A DNA stretch of 64,000 bases from Cyclobacteriaceae bacterium (GTDB lineage: Bacteria; Bacteroidota; Bacteroidia; Cytophagales; Cyclobacteriaceae), in the NCBI GenBank assembly GCA_019694875.1, contig JAIBBC010000001.1:868001-932000 (forward strand). The letters run 5' to 3'. A program made the position numbers and the translations under genes. Positions 44,845-53,415 of this stretch are shown piece by piece. The notes under the pieces are model-generated. The model saw only the letters and a program-made list of their open reading frames with translations. It had not been told where the DNA came from and ran no database searches. Numbering within the stretch: the stretch's first letter is position 1; each line of letters opens with the position of its first letter.

Positions 44845-45228
44845 ATGAAGCTTAAAACCTGCCATACCTTTTCAGCGGCCGTGTTTTTCACGCTCGTTTT
44901 GCCATTAACTTCAATGGCGCAGGATGACAGGTTCGGTTTCGATGAAAATTCCTCCAAAGAAGTAGTTAAACAAGATCCGGAATCACCATCCGGCACCGAT
45001 AATACCCCGGAATCGCGCATAAATAAGCTTCCTTCAGCTTCCGCTGCTCAGGAAACGCCTGTTTTCGTGCGGGATGCGGAAATTAAATCGAAGCCTGCTC
45101 CAAAAACAGTCGAAAAAGCTCCAAAAGAGGACGAAAAGCTTCAAAAAAAGGAGGAAGAAGACCCGCTTTCCTTCAATTTCCTGTATTACATCATCGAAAA
45201 ATTCAAGTTTTCTGACATCGTAGAGTAG
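44845..45228 (+). CDS. Small secreted protein, low-complexity mature region
   Basis: The protein is 127 residues from the ATG at 44845 (MKLKTCHTFSAAVFFTLVLP, signal peptide ending near SMAQ). A longer version from 44809 would start upstream of the -7 box. The mature part is rich in Glu, Lys, Pro and Ser, looks disordered, and closes with a short hydrophobic segment (FNFLYYIIEKFKFSDIVE). I recognise no domain. It stands 54 bases upstream of the TonB receptor but has its own promoter, and the receptor has another. Confidence 0.65.
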   Translation: MKLKTCHTFSAAVFFTLVLPLTSMAQDDRFGFDENSSKEVVKQDPESPSGTDNTPESRINKLPSASAAQETPVFVRDAEIKSKPAPKTVEKAPKEDEKLQKKEEEDPLSFNFLYYIIEKFKFSDIVE

Positions 45229-45248
45229 CCATTTGTACTATTCGGATG

Positions 45249-45277
45249 TTGGTTTTTTACTTGAATTTATATATTTG
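45249..45277 (+). promoter_or_regulatory. Bacteroidota sigma-A promoter for the TonB receptor
   Basis: A TTG (45249-45251) and a perfect -7 box TATATTTG (45270-45277) are separated by 18 bases. The box ends 5 bases before the ATG at 45283, so the transcript should start at or inside the start codon, giving a leaderless message. Confidence 0.65.
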
Positions 45278-45290
45278 CAACAATGTTGCA
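45276..45290. promoter_or_regulatory. Candidate Zur/Fur operator (15-base palindrome)
   Basis: TGCAAC-AAT-GTTGCA has perfect 6-base arms around a 3-base centre. It covers the end of the -7 box and the start codon, so a bound dimeric repressor would block polymerase directly. The symmetry and size fit a Fur-family protein. A candidate regulator is encoded at 30586. Confidence 0.6.
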
Positions 45291-47667
45291 GGTACGTATT
45301 TTCGCCTTCCTTTTTCCGTTGATTGTTTTCGCGCCAGTTCTTTCTGCTGCGCAGGATTGCACGCTGGTTCTGTCCGGTATCGTAAAAGAAAAAAATGGTG
45401 AGCAGCTGCCCGGTGCAACAGTAGTGCTCGTGGGAAGATCAGCGGTTGCCGATGCCGATGGAAAATTCAGGTTTCTGAACCTCTGCCCCGGCACCCTGCA
45501 GCTTTCGGTGAATTATGTAGGCTACCGGAATTTCGAGATTGGGGTTAACCTTCAACGCGACACGGTGATTACAATCACCCTCACCGATGATGAAACAACC
45601 TTACAGGAGGTTGAGATCGTAGGAAACACGGAGTCTAAAAGCGGGCTCACCAATTCGTCTTACAGTTTATCGAAAGAAGAGCTGGAGCATTTCAGCGGTA
45701 AGTCGTTAGGTGAAGCGCTCAAGCGTGTGCCTGGTGTGAGTGCATTGCAAACCGGCCCTGCCATTTTTAAACCCGTTATTGATGGCTTGCACAGCCAGCG
45801 TATCCTTATTCTGAACAATGGCATCCGCCAGGAAGGGCAACAATGGGGAATTGAACATGCGCCTGAGATTGATCCTTTTATCGCATCGGAAATAAAAGTT
45901 GTTAAAGGATCAGAAGCGGTCCGTTACGGATCGGATGCCATCGGAGGTGTAATTATTGTTGATACACCACCCATGCACCAGGCTCAAAAGTTTGGGGGTG
46001 AATTAAATGCCGGTGTTTTTTCAAATAACCGCATGGGCGTTTTCTCCGGTTTGCTGGAAGGTGGTTTCAAAAATTCGGAGAACATGAGCTGGCGATTGCA
46101 AAGCTCCGTAAAAAAAGGAGGCGACTATTCAACTCCCGATTATGTACTTTCCAATACCGGTGTTCAGGAAATAAATTTTTCCGGAGCAATCTCCCTGAAA
46201 CAGGAAGATCGCGGAGCAGAAATTTATTTCAGCAGCTTCAATACCGAGATCGGAATATTGCGCGCTGCGCATACCGGCAGTCTCGAAGACTTCGACAACT
46301 CTATCCGCAATCAAAAGCCGTGGTACATCCAAGACTTTACGTACACCATCAATGCTCCGCGGCAAAAGATCAATCACCAATTATTAAAGATTAGTGCGTT
46401 TAAGAAAATCGCAGGTGTTGGAACACTGAACATTTTATATGGTGGTCAGTACAACCAGCGCAAAGAGTTTGACATCCGCAGGGCAGGACGAACCGGTAAG
46501 CCTGCCATGTCGCTTGATCTGTTCAGCAACATTCTGGATGTATCACTCGATCATACCTGGCGAGGCTTTACCGGCAGCATTGGCGTCAACGGAACATACA
46601 AAGACAACTCGAATGTACCGGGTACCGGAATCAGACCGCTAATCCCCAATTACCAGCAACTGAATGGCGGGTTATTCATTATTGAAAAGTATCGTAAAGA
46701 CAAATGGTTAGCAGAAGCCGGTTTACGATTTGATCATCAGTATCTGAAAGTCATTACGTTCATTAACAATCAGGACCTGGTAAAGCCAACGTTCAATTTC
46801 AATTATGTGTCAGGCTCGCTGGGTGTATCGTATTACATGAATGAGTTTGCAAGGTTAACATCACACGCAGGTGTTTCCATGCGACCTCCGCATGTAAGTG
46901 AACTATACAGTGAGGGGTTGCACCACGGTACTGCGTCTATTGAATATGGGTTAATGAACCAGAATGGATTTCAAACAGATCAATCGCTGATCAAGAAAGA
47001 AATCTCCACCAAATTTACAGAGGGATTCCAGCTAATCAGAAAGACATTTTCGCTGGAAATTTCCGGTTATCTGAATCATATCTCCAACTATGTTTTCCTG
47101 AAACCAACCGGAACTGCCCTCACCATTCGCGGATATTTTCCCGTGTTCAATTACAATCAAACCGAGGCCATTTTAACAGGAATAGACGGGTTGATGCATT
47201 GGGATGTTACGAGAAACTTTGAGTATGCGGGCACATTTGCTTACCTGTATGCAAAAGACGTGACCAACAACGATGTGCTTACATTTATTCCGCCTGCGCA
47301 GATGGAACATGCGTTAACGTGGCATCAAACAACTCCAAAGAGATATGAGTTCTTCATCACGGTTAGTGCGCCCGTAGCGTTTAAGCAAATCCGGGCACCG
47401 AAAACAGTGTACCCGCTGGACGCAGCATCGTATGAAGGCGATAAGGTTTTTGACTTCGCTCCCGCACCGGATGGTTACATCCTGTTGAACATGGAGGCTG
47501 GCATTAAGTTACCCGTAAAGGATCATTTTCTTTCCATTACCCTGGAAGGAGAGAATCTGACAAATGCTTCCTATCGTGTGTATATGAATCGCCTCCGGTA
47601 TTTTGCCGATGAACCGGGAACAAATTTTATGCTTCGCCTGAAATACAATTTCCACAGTCACGAATAA
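45283..47667 (+). CDS. TonB-dependent receptor with CarboxypepD_reg-like domain, probably zinc uptake
   Basis: This 794-residue outer-membrane receptor has a signal peptide (MLQVRIFAFLFPLIVFAPVL), a CarboxypepD_reg-like Ig domain (about 28-105; LSGIVKEKNGEQLPGATVVL), a plug (about 115-230; LKRVPGVSALQTGPAIFKPVIDGL, QQWGIEHAPEIDPF, VVKGSEAVRYGSDAIGG) and a beta-barrel ending MLRLKYNF. The plug sequence is close to ZnuD-like receptors. The start codon lies in a palindrome and 5 bases after the -7 box. It is followed by a lipoprotein of a family often paired with such receptors. Zinc as substrate is inferred. Confidence 0.9.
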   Translation: MLQVRIFAFLFPLIVFAPVLSAAQDCTLVLSGIVKEKNGEQLPGATVVLVGRSAVADADGKFRFLNLCPGTLQLSVNYVGYRNFEIGVNLQRDTVITITLTDDETTLQEVEIVGNTESKSGLTNSSYSLSKEELEHFSGKSLGEALKRVPGVSALQTGPAIFKPVIDGLHSQRILILNNGIRQEGQQWGIEHAPEIDPFIASEIKVVKGSEAVRYGSDAIGGVIIVDTPPMHQAQKFGGELNAGVFSNNRMGVFSGLLEGGFKNSENMSWRLQSSVKKGGDYSTPDYVLSNTGVQEINFSGAISLKQEDRGAEIYFSSFNTEIGILRAAHTGSLEDFDNSIRNQKPWYIQDFTYTINAPRQKINHQLLKISAFKKIAGVGTLNILYGGQYNQRKEFDIRRAGRTGKPAMSLDLFSNILDVSLDHTWRGFTGSIGVNGTYKDNSNVPGTGIRPLIPNYQQLNGGLFIIEKYRKDKWLAEAGLRFDHQYLKVITFINNQDLVKPTFNFNYVSGSLGVSYYMNEFARLTSHAGVSMRPPHVSELYSEGLHHGTASIEYGLMNQNGFQTDQSLIKKEISTKFTEGFQLIRKTFSLEISGYLNHISNYVFLKPTGTALTIRGYFPVFNYNQTEAILTGIDGLMHWDVTRNFEYAGTFAYLYAKDVTNNDVLTFIPPAQMEHALTWHQTTPKRYEFFITVSAPVAFKQIRAPKTVYPLDAASYEGDKVFDFAPAPDGYILLNMEAGIKLPVKDHFLSITLEGENLTNASYRVYMNRLRYFADEPGTNFMLRLKYNFHSHE

Positions 47668-47688
47668 ATAAACTAAATGTTATCTGAT

Positions 47689-48258
47689 ATGAAAAAAGTC
47701 CTGAACGCAAAGTTTAATCGTCTTGTGCTCACCCTGGTTGTAGTGTCTCTGTCGCTGATGGCAAGTTGCAGTGATGACCCGGAGGCAACGAATGAAGAGG
47801 AGGTAATTACCACCGTTGTGGTTACACTTACGCCAGCCGAAGGCGACCCGGTACTACTAACGTGGGATGATGCCGACCTTGATGCCGTAGTAGATGAATC
47901 AGAGGTCAACGTCAGCGCCAACCTGGAGATTTCGAAAACATATACAGCAGTTATTCAGCTTTTGAACAAAAGCGTCAATCCGGAAGTTGACATTACAATA
48001 GAAGTAGCAAAGGAAGCTGAAGATCACATCTTTTGCTTCACGGTAACCGGTGCGAACATTGCCATCACTAATCGCAATACCGACTCCAATGGTTTGCCGT
48101 TGGGCATCACCTCAACGTGGACAACCACAACACTAAGCAGTGGTACAGTAACGGTTGTTTTGCGTCACCAGCCCGGTGTAAAAACAGGAGATTGCCCCGG
48201 TGCAGGCGATACCGATGCCAGCATTACGTTCCCGGTTAACGTGGGCATTCCGGTGTAA
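47689..48258 (+). CDS. Lipoprotein paired with the TonB receptor
   Basis: The protein is 189 residues from the ATG at 47689 (MKKVLNAKFNRLVLTLVVVSLSLMASC), with a lipobox at LMASC. The mature domain is beta-rich and acidic: EEVITTVVVTLTPAEGDPVLLTWDDADLDA, LEISKTYTAVIQLLNKSVNPEVDITIEV, and VTVVLRHQPGVKTGDCPGAGDTDASITF. Proteins like this recur in Bacteroidota next to zinc-type TonB receptors. A surface or periplasmic ligand-binding role is inferred. It follows the receptor by 21 bases and shares its promoter. A TTG or ATG farther upstream (47677) is less likely. Confidence 0.78.
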   Translation: MKKVLNAKFNRLVLTLVVVSLSLMASCSDDPEATNEEEVITTVVVTLTPAEGDPVLLTWDDADLDAVVDESEVNVSANLEISKTYTAVIQLLNKSVNPEVDITIEVAKEAEDHIFCFTVTGANIAITNRNTDSNGLPLGITSTWTTTTLSSGTVTVVLRHQPGVKTGDCPGAGDTDASITFPVNVGIPV

Positions 48259-48266
48259 CAAATAAT

Positions 48267-49001
48267 TTACTTAACGAGAAATTGCTCGAGGTCCTGGAGA
48301 TTCAGGATTCCTTCATAGTACGCCTTACCGAAAATAACTGCGAACACGCCCATGTCGTTGAGGCGTTTTATGTCGTCAACTCCCCGGATACCTCCGCTGG
48401 CGAGCACGCACATCTCGGGGAAGCGATCAATGATGCTCTGGTAAAAATCGAATGCCGGGCCCTCGAGCACTCCATCCCGAGATACATCGGTACTCTTCAC
48501 ATACTTGAGACCGCGTGAATAGAAGTATTCCAGGTGCTCGAACAACGTCAACTCCGACTTACTCTGCCATCCGCGGAAAAGCAGATTCATGGATTTGATG
48601 TCAGTAACATCGGCCCCGAGGGTAATTTTCTCACGACCATACGACATCACCCAGGAAGCAAACAACTCCGGGTTTGTTACTGCAATGCTGGATGCCGTAA
48701 TAAAATCAGCACCCGATTCATAGGCCTTGCTGATGTCGCCATCGTTGGAGATTCCGCCCGTGAAATCAATTTTGAGATCAGTGTGACCTGCAATGGCTTC
48801 CACCACATGATAATTGACGGGGCTTCCGCGCTCAGCGCCATCCAAATCAACCAGGTGTACCACCTCGATGCCATGGTCTTCAAACCGCTTGGCGAGGTCC
48901 AGTGGATTTTCGTCATATGCCTTTTCACTGGTGGGATCACCCTTGCGCATTTTAACTACTCTGCCCTTCCGGATTGCTATCGATGGAATAACCTGTATCA
49001 T
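48267..49001 (-). CDS. HisA-like TIM-barrel protein lacking the first catalytic aspartate
   Basis: This 244-residue protein aligns along its length with phosphoribosylformimino-AICAR ribotide isomerase (HisA). EVVHLVDLDGA, LKIDFTGGISNDGDI, KITLGADV, TDVSRDGVLEGP and VLASGGIRGVDDI are all present. However, the N-terminal motif is VIPSIAI where HisA has IPAIDL, so the general-base aspartate (D8) is alanine at residue 9. D131 and D176 remain. It stands alone rather than in a his operon. Either it is a HisA with altered chemistry or a paralogue with another sugar-phosphate substrate. Confidence 0.8.
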   Translation of the reverse strand: MIQVIPSIAIRKGRVVKMRKGDPTSEKAYDENPLDLAKRFEDHGIEVVHLVDLDGAERGSPVNYHVVEAIAGHTDLKIDFTGGISNDGDISKAYESGADFITASSIAVTNPELFASWVMSYGREKITLGADVTDIKSMNLLFRGWQSKSELTLFEHLEYFYSRGLKYVKSTDVSRDGVLEGPAFDFYQSIIDRFPEMCVLASGGIRGVDDIKRLNDMGVFAVIFGKAYYEGILNLQDLEQFLVK

Positions 49002-49146
49002 TTTTACCTGTTCGGATCGCTAAAATACCACAACACCCTTAAACATCAACAGATTTTCTCAATTACTGTCTGATCGCGGCAGGAGTTTTGCCGGATCGAG
49101 CATAAATTATCGCTACCTTTAAGTAACCCACGTGACCGCTGAATCT

Positions 49147-50733
49147 ATGAATCGCGCTACCGTAATCGTTTGTTTGCTCGTGCTTTCGCACGTGGCATTT
49201 TCTCAAGCCAAAATTCGCAGGCTCCCGAATTCAATCAACAACCCGAGCATAAATGTGCTTGCTCCTTTTATCAGTCTGGATGGTTCTGCTATTCTTTTTA
49301 CATCGGACTATGCTGATGATGGCACGCTGGTGTATTACAGTCAGCGCGAAAGTGGCGACTGGCAACAGCCCGCGGAACTCCCCAAGCACCTCAACAGCAA
49401 GCTTAACTTTTTGAAAGGATATTCTTTAAGTCCTGACGGCAAAACTATGTACATCACATCAGCCAAGTCTGGCGGTGTAGGTGGCTACGACATCTGGTCA
49501 AGTGATTTCAAAGGCAACATCTGGTCGCCCATTAAAAACCTTTTCCTTCCCATTAACACTAAGGGTAATGAAGGTTGTGCAACCTTCACCCCGGATGGCA
49601 ACACGGTTTATTTCATGCGCTGCGAAAAGATGGATATGCAGAAAGCTGATAACTGTAAGATTTTCATGGCGAAAAAGAAGCCGGGAACCGATCAGTGGAA
49701 TGAACCCGTTGAATTGCCAGCCAATGTAAATACCGGAAACTCGCAAACACCCCGCATTGCAGCAGATGGTGAAACGCTAATTTTTGCTTCAGATAAAATC
49801 GGACCTGGGAAACGCGGAATGGATTTGTTTGTAACCAAATTTATAAATGGAGTTTGGTCAAATCCGGTTGCAATTGATGTTGTTAATACTGAAAAAGATG
49901 ATCAGTATGTGAGTCTTCAGGCCAACGGACGATACCTGATGAAAGAAGCTCCGGGAAAATTCAAGAGCGAGATACAGGAGTATCTTCTTCCCGACAACCA
50001 ACGGCCGCGTGGTGTAATGAAGGTAGAGGGATTTGTAAAAGATGCCGCAGACAAGCCGACACCCGCGTACATTTCTGTTTTTGATTTATACAGCAATAAG
50101 CGGGTTCTCAGTTCGCGACCTGAGGCAGATGGATCGTTCTTCTTTTACCTGCTGGAAGGAAAGGCCTATGAAGTTTCCATCGACCATGAAGAAGGTTCAT
50201 ATACATACTTCTCAAAGCAGTATGATTTGATGCATGATGATGTGTTGCGTAACGACAAGGTTAACGTTGTTCTTAAGCCCGTAGCAGCAGGGGATGAACT
50301 CGAACTGTCGGGGCTTCAGTTTGTACCGCACTCATTGGAGCTTGACAACAATGCCGAATCAGAGTTGAGACGCTTAACACGCCTGATGAAGAACGTACCG
50401 CTTAACTTTGAAGTACAGGTTTTGCTGGCGGGTTATCTAGAAGACTCTGTACGAACATCCGATGATCTGACGGAAGTTATTGTTGATTCCACCAATGTAG
50501 TATTGCAAAAAGTTGATTCACTCGGGCAACTTTCAACGCAAGACAGTATCATCGTCAAAACCCGGTATCATAATGATCGCACGCAAAAAGAAGCTGCTGT
50601 GATTATCAATAAACTCACGGCTGCAGGAGTTGAGCCGCAACGGCTGAGCGTATTTGTGAATGCGCGTCCGGAAGATGTTATTGAAAACCGCAAAACGGTT
50701 ATTAAAGTTGTTGCGCGTCAAAAACGGAATTAG
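49147..50733 (+). CDS. Secreted PD40-repeat protein with OmpA-like C-terminus
   Basis: The protein is 528 residues from the ATG at 49147 (MNRATVIVCLLVLSHVAFSQ). A GTG at 49132 is also in frame. Residues about 35-280 are WD40-like PD40 repeats (FISLDGSAILFTSDY, YSLSPDGKTMYITSAKSGGVGGYDIW, ATFTPDGNTVYFMRCE, PRIAADGETLIFASDK). A CarboxypepD_reg-like module follows near 300-380. The last 140 residues resemble a degenerate OmpA domain (SLELDNNAESELRRLTRLMK) with an insertion. Such proteins bind the peptidoglycan-outer-membrane interface or parts of secretion and gliding machinery. A TACCTTTA box at 49114-49121 is a likely -7. Confidence 0.82.
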   Translation: MNRATVIVCLLVLSHVAFSQAKIRRLPNSINNPSINVLAPFISLDGSAILFTSDYADDGTLVYYSQRESGDWQQPAELPKHLNSKLNFLKGYSLSPDGKTMYITSAKSGGVGGYDIWSSDFKGNIWSPIKNLFLPINTKGNEGCATFTPDGNTVYFMRCEKMDMQKADNCKIFMAKKKPGTDQWNEPVELPANVNTGNSQTPRIAADGETLIFASDKIGPGKRGMDLFVTKFINGVWSNPVAIDVVNTEKDDQYVSLQANGRYLMKEAPGKFKSEIQEYLLPDNQRPRGVMKVEGFVKDAADKPTPAYISVFDLYSNKRVLSSRPEADGSFFFYLLEGKAYEVSIDHEEGSYTYFSKQYDLMHDDVLRNDKVNVVLKPVAAGDELELSGLQFVPHSLELDNNAESELRRLTRLMKNVPLNFEVQVLLAGYLEDSVRTSDDLTEVIVDSTNVVLQKVDSLGQLSTQDSIIVKTRYHNDRTQKEAAVIINKLTAAGVEPQRLSVFVNARPEDVIENRKTVIKVVARQKRN

Positions 50734-51281
50734 CGCGAGAACGGAACTGCAACCACGGTGTTATCCCACAACAACACCATCTCAGCTTCTTCTCCTACTT
50801 TTTCAAAAGCAATGGTGAATTGTTCAAAGGTGCGTTCCTGATTTACAGCGAGAATAGAAAGTGTTAACACATCGTTGGCCGGATTGCGGTTTGCTTCTCC
50901 TGTGTGGTTAATCCCCCATTGTCCGTATTCCGAGTTGAAAATTACAGTCCACGTGGTACTGTCAGGGATGGTCCAGAGCGAGTACTTTCCCGGTACTAAA
51001 TTTTTACCGTCAATCACGAGCGGCTTATTCGTTTCGAATGTTGTTGCCTCATTGGCACCGGTACGCCAAACTTTTCCGTACGGAACGAGTTCACCGAAGA
51101 TCTTCCGGCCGCGCTTCGAAGGCCGGTTATACAGCACGTTGATTTTTAAATCACCTTCCGTATACGTTACTTCTTCTTCGGGACTTAACGACTTCGTTTT
51201 CTTAAGCTGGATGTGCTGAACCAGCAGCAGTATCGCGATAAGCGCCACCCCTACGGCCAAAAAAATCAGAAAGCGTTTCAT
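50730..51281 (-). CDS. DUF2911 protein
   Basis: This 183-residue protein has an N-terminal membrane anchor (MKRFLIFLAVGVALIAILLLVQHI) and the DUF2911 domain: INVLYNRPSKRGRKIFGELVPYGKVWRTGANEATTFETNKPLVIDGKNLVPGKYSLWTIPDSTTWTVIFN. The GKVWRTGANEATTF motif is diagnostic. The family is widespread in Bacteroidota and of unknown function. It converges on the PD40 gene with 4 bases of overlap. Confidence 0.92.
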   Translation of the reverse strand: MKRFLIFLAVGVALIAILLLVQHIQLKKTKSLSPEEEVTYTEGDLKINVLYNRPSKRGRKIFGELVPYGKVWRTGANEATTFETNKPLVIDGKNLVPGKYSLWTIPDSTTWTVIFNSEYGQWGINHTGEANRNPANDVLTLSILAVNQERTFEQFTIAFEKVGEEAEMVLLWDNTVVAVPFSR

Positions 51282-51373
51282 TTCTTGTCGGTAATTCTCG
51301 TTTTAAAGCCAGTCCGGGCGCAAAACATACGATAATTTCGCCTGTTTTCTATAGAAAGTAGCCGAATCCGTTC

Positions 51374-51381
51374 TATTTTTG
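51374..51381 (+). promoter_or_regulatory. Bacteroidota -7 box for the 40-residue membrane peptide
   Basis: TATTTTTG matches TAnnTTTG and ends 20 bases before the ATG at 51402, the same spacing as several other genes here. No clear -33 TTG is seen. Confidence 0.5.
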
Positions 51382-51401
51382 GCCTTCTAAAGCTATCAGT
51401 T

Positions 51402-51524
51402 ATGTTCGATGCATCCTGGACTCCGTTTTACGTGGTAATTGCATTATTTGTTTTGGCCATCATTTCTCCCTGGATTTTCCCCAACAAGATGGTCAGCAAA
51501 AACAAGCACGATAACAAATTCTAA
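51402..51524 (+). CDS. 40-residue single-span membrane protein
   Basis: This is a 40-codon gene from ATG 51402 to TAA 51524, with one predicted membrane helix (FYVVIALFVLAIISPWIF, residues 9-26) followed by a polar basic tail (PNKMVSKNKHDNKF). A -7 box with standard spacing stands 20 bases upstream. The LOG-family gene follows 15 bases later and may share the transcript. I do not recognise the family. The composition and promoter argue for a real gene rather than chance. Confidence 0.6.
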   Translation: MFDASWTPFYVVIALFVLAIISPWIFPNKMVSKNKHDNKF

Positions 51525-51539
51525 CAGGCAATCGCCTAC

Positions 51540-52073
51540 ATGAAAATCTGCGTTTTCTGCGGATCTTCTTCCGGTAATAATTCCGTTTACAGCCGTACGG
51601 CAAAAGAATTAGGCGCACTCATCGCTCAACGAAATCATTCATTGGTTTACGGAGGCGGTAACGTGGGGCTCATGGGCATTGTAGCCGATGCCGTTCTCGA
51701 AAACAAGGGCGAGGTGACGGGAGTAATTCCCCGTTTCCTGATGGATCGTGAAGTAGGTCATTCCGGGCTTACATCGCTTGAAATTGTGAGCAGCATGCAC
51801 GAACGCAAAAAGCGAATGGCCGATTTATCGGATGCGTTTCTTGCAATTCCCGGAGGATGGGGCACACTGGAAGAACTTGGTGAGATTTTAACCTGGAAAC
51901 AATTGGGTTTGGTTTCTCAGCCAGTGGGTGTACTCAATACAAATGGCTTTTTCGATCCGCTGCTTACTCAGATGAAGCACATGGTACAGGAGGGATTTCT
52001 TCGCGAAGAGAATTTTTCTTCCATTAAAACCAGTCAATCACCTTCAGAAATCCTGTCGCTGTTAATACCGTAA
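51540..52073 (+). CDS. LOG-family (TIGR00730) nucleotide phosphoribohydrolase
   Basis: This 177-residue Rossmann-fold protein has CVFCGSSSGNNSVYSRTAKELG at the N-terminus, LVYGGGNVGLMGIVADAVL, and the PGGWGTLEELGEILTWKQLG motif that is the PGGxGTxxE active site with its catalytic glutamate and the preceding MHERKKRM arginine. Family members cleave AMP or cytokinin ribotides to the free base plus ribose 5-phosphate. A role in purine salvage or pyrimidine/purine nucleotide clean-up is likely in bacteria. Confidence 0.93.
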   Translation: MKICVFCGSSSGNNSVYSRTAKELGALIAQRNHSLVYGGGNVGLMGIVADAVLENKGEVTGVIPRFLMDREVGHSGLTSLEIVSSMHERKKRMADLSDAFLAIPGGWGTLEELGEILTWKQLGLVSQPVGVLNTNGFFDPLLTQMKHMVQEGFLREENFSSIKTSQSPSEILSLLIP

Positions 52074-52131
52074 TCGGGGGTATACTTCTTTCCATAAAAT
52101 TTGTTTTACCTTGAAGTAAGACTCTGGTCTT

Positions 52132-53376
52132 ATGCGGTTCCTCCTATCTGTAATCTTAGCGTTTTCTATTTCAGCGTCTTATGGCCAAACCTTAGGATTT
52201 TCGTTACCTCCGGGACAGAAGCGAGCCGATATTCCCATTCAAATTCATAATAACCTTGTTGTTGTATCGGTTACGATCAACGGAACATTGCCATTGAAAT
52301 TTATTGTCGATACCGGAGTTCGCACGGCAATCCTCACGCAAAAAATGTTCTCCGATATCCTGGAGTTAAAGTACACCCGCAAGTATACCATTGCCGGGCC
52401 AGGAGGAAATAAATTGGTAGATGCATTTATCACCAACAACGTATCTATTTCAATGCCGGGACTCAATGGCACGTTAGGTGTTGAGGGTAAGGGGCATACC
52501 TTATTGGTTCTTGAACAGGATCTTCTGGAGTTACGTAATTATCTCGGGGCCGATGTTCACGGAATTTTAGGTTATGAGTTGTTCAGCCGTTTCATTGTCC
52601 GCATCGACTACAGAAGAAAAGTTATGACGTTGTTCGCTCCGGGTAAATTCCATCCGTCAAAAAAGTTCCAAGAGCTGCCGATGCTGATTGAAGATACCAA
52701 GCCATTCATACTCACTCCCATCAGCATAGATCAAAACAACATTTTAACTGCTAAACTTCTTGTCGATACCGGGGCCAGTCACAGTTTACTGCTTGAGCCA
52801 ACATCCGATAAAAGAATTGTTGTACCGCAAAACCGCGTGAGCACCGTTCTTGGACGGGCACTAGGTGGAGTGATAACGGGCAAAACCGGGCGAATACAAT
52901 CTGTTGAGTTCGGCAAGTTCAAATTACCTAACGTGATTACCCATTTTCCTGATTCCAACAGTTACCTGGATACGCTTAAGCATTCGGTTACATTCAGAAA
53001 TGGTTCTATCGGTGGCGAAATACTTAGTCGCTTTACGGTTGTACTTAATTTCCCCCAGGGAAAACTGTATCTTAAAAAGAATGCCGATTTCAAAAAGCCG
53101 TTCTTTTTAAACCTGAGCGGACTGGAGATGAAGGCAAAAGGTGCACGGCTGGATGTGTATGAGGTTATTGATGTGCGGGAGCTTTCACCAGCACAACAGG
53201 CCGGGGTTATGCGCGGAGACCTAATTATCTCTGTGAATGGAATGTCTACGAAGGACATGCGCCTTAACCAGTTAAATGCATTGCTCAACTCCGCTCCCGG
53301 CAAAAGGGTTCGGATAGAGATCGAGCGAAACAAAACACATCAGAAGCTTGAACTTAAGCTGGCGAGCCAAATTTAA
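52132..53376 (+). CDS. Secreted aspartyl protease with two retropepsin-like lobes and a PDZ domain
   Basis: This 414-residue protein has a signal peptide (MRFLLSVILAFSISASYGQ). Two DTG catalytic triads lie in one chain: FIVDTGVRT (D60) and LLVDTGASHS (D212). Together they can form a pepsin-like two-lobed site without dimerising. A PDZ domain follows at about 325-410 (VRELSPAQQAGVMRGDLIISVNGMS). Relatives are annotated as aspartyl protease family or retropepsin-like in Bacteroidota. It should act in the periplasm or at the surface. Substrate and physiological role are unknown. Confidence 0.88.
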   Translation: MRFLLSVILAFSISASYGQTLGFSLPPGQKRADIPIQIHNNLVVVSVTINGTLPLKFIVDTGVRTAILTQKMFSDILELKYTRKYTIAGPGGNKLVDAFITNNVSISMPGLNGTLGVEGKGHTLLVLEQDLLELRNYLGADVHGILGYELFSRFIVRIDYRRKVMTLFAPGKFHPSKKFQELPMLIEDTKPFILTPISIDQNNILTAKLLVDTGASHSLLLEPTSDKRIVVPQNRVSTVLGRALGGVITGKTGRIQSVEFGKFKLPNVITHFPDSNSYLDTLKHSVTFRNGSIGGEILSRFTVVLNFPQGKLYLKKNADFKKPFFLNLSGLEMKAKGARLDVYEVIDVRELSPAQQAGVMRGDLIISVNGMSTKDMRLNQLNALLNSAPGKRVRIEIERNKTHQKLELKLASQI

Positions 53377-53415
53377 CCTGCACGCAGTCTCACAAACTTT
53401 CTTTAGCTTCCGCGG

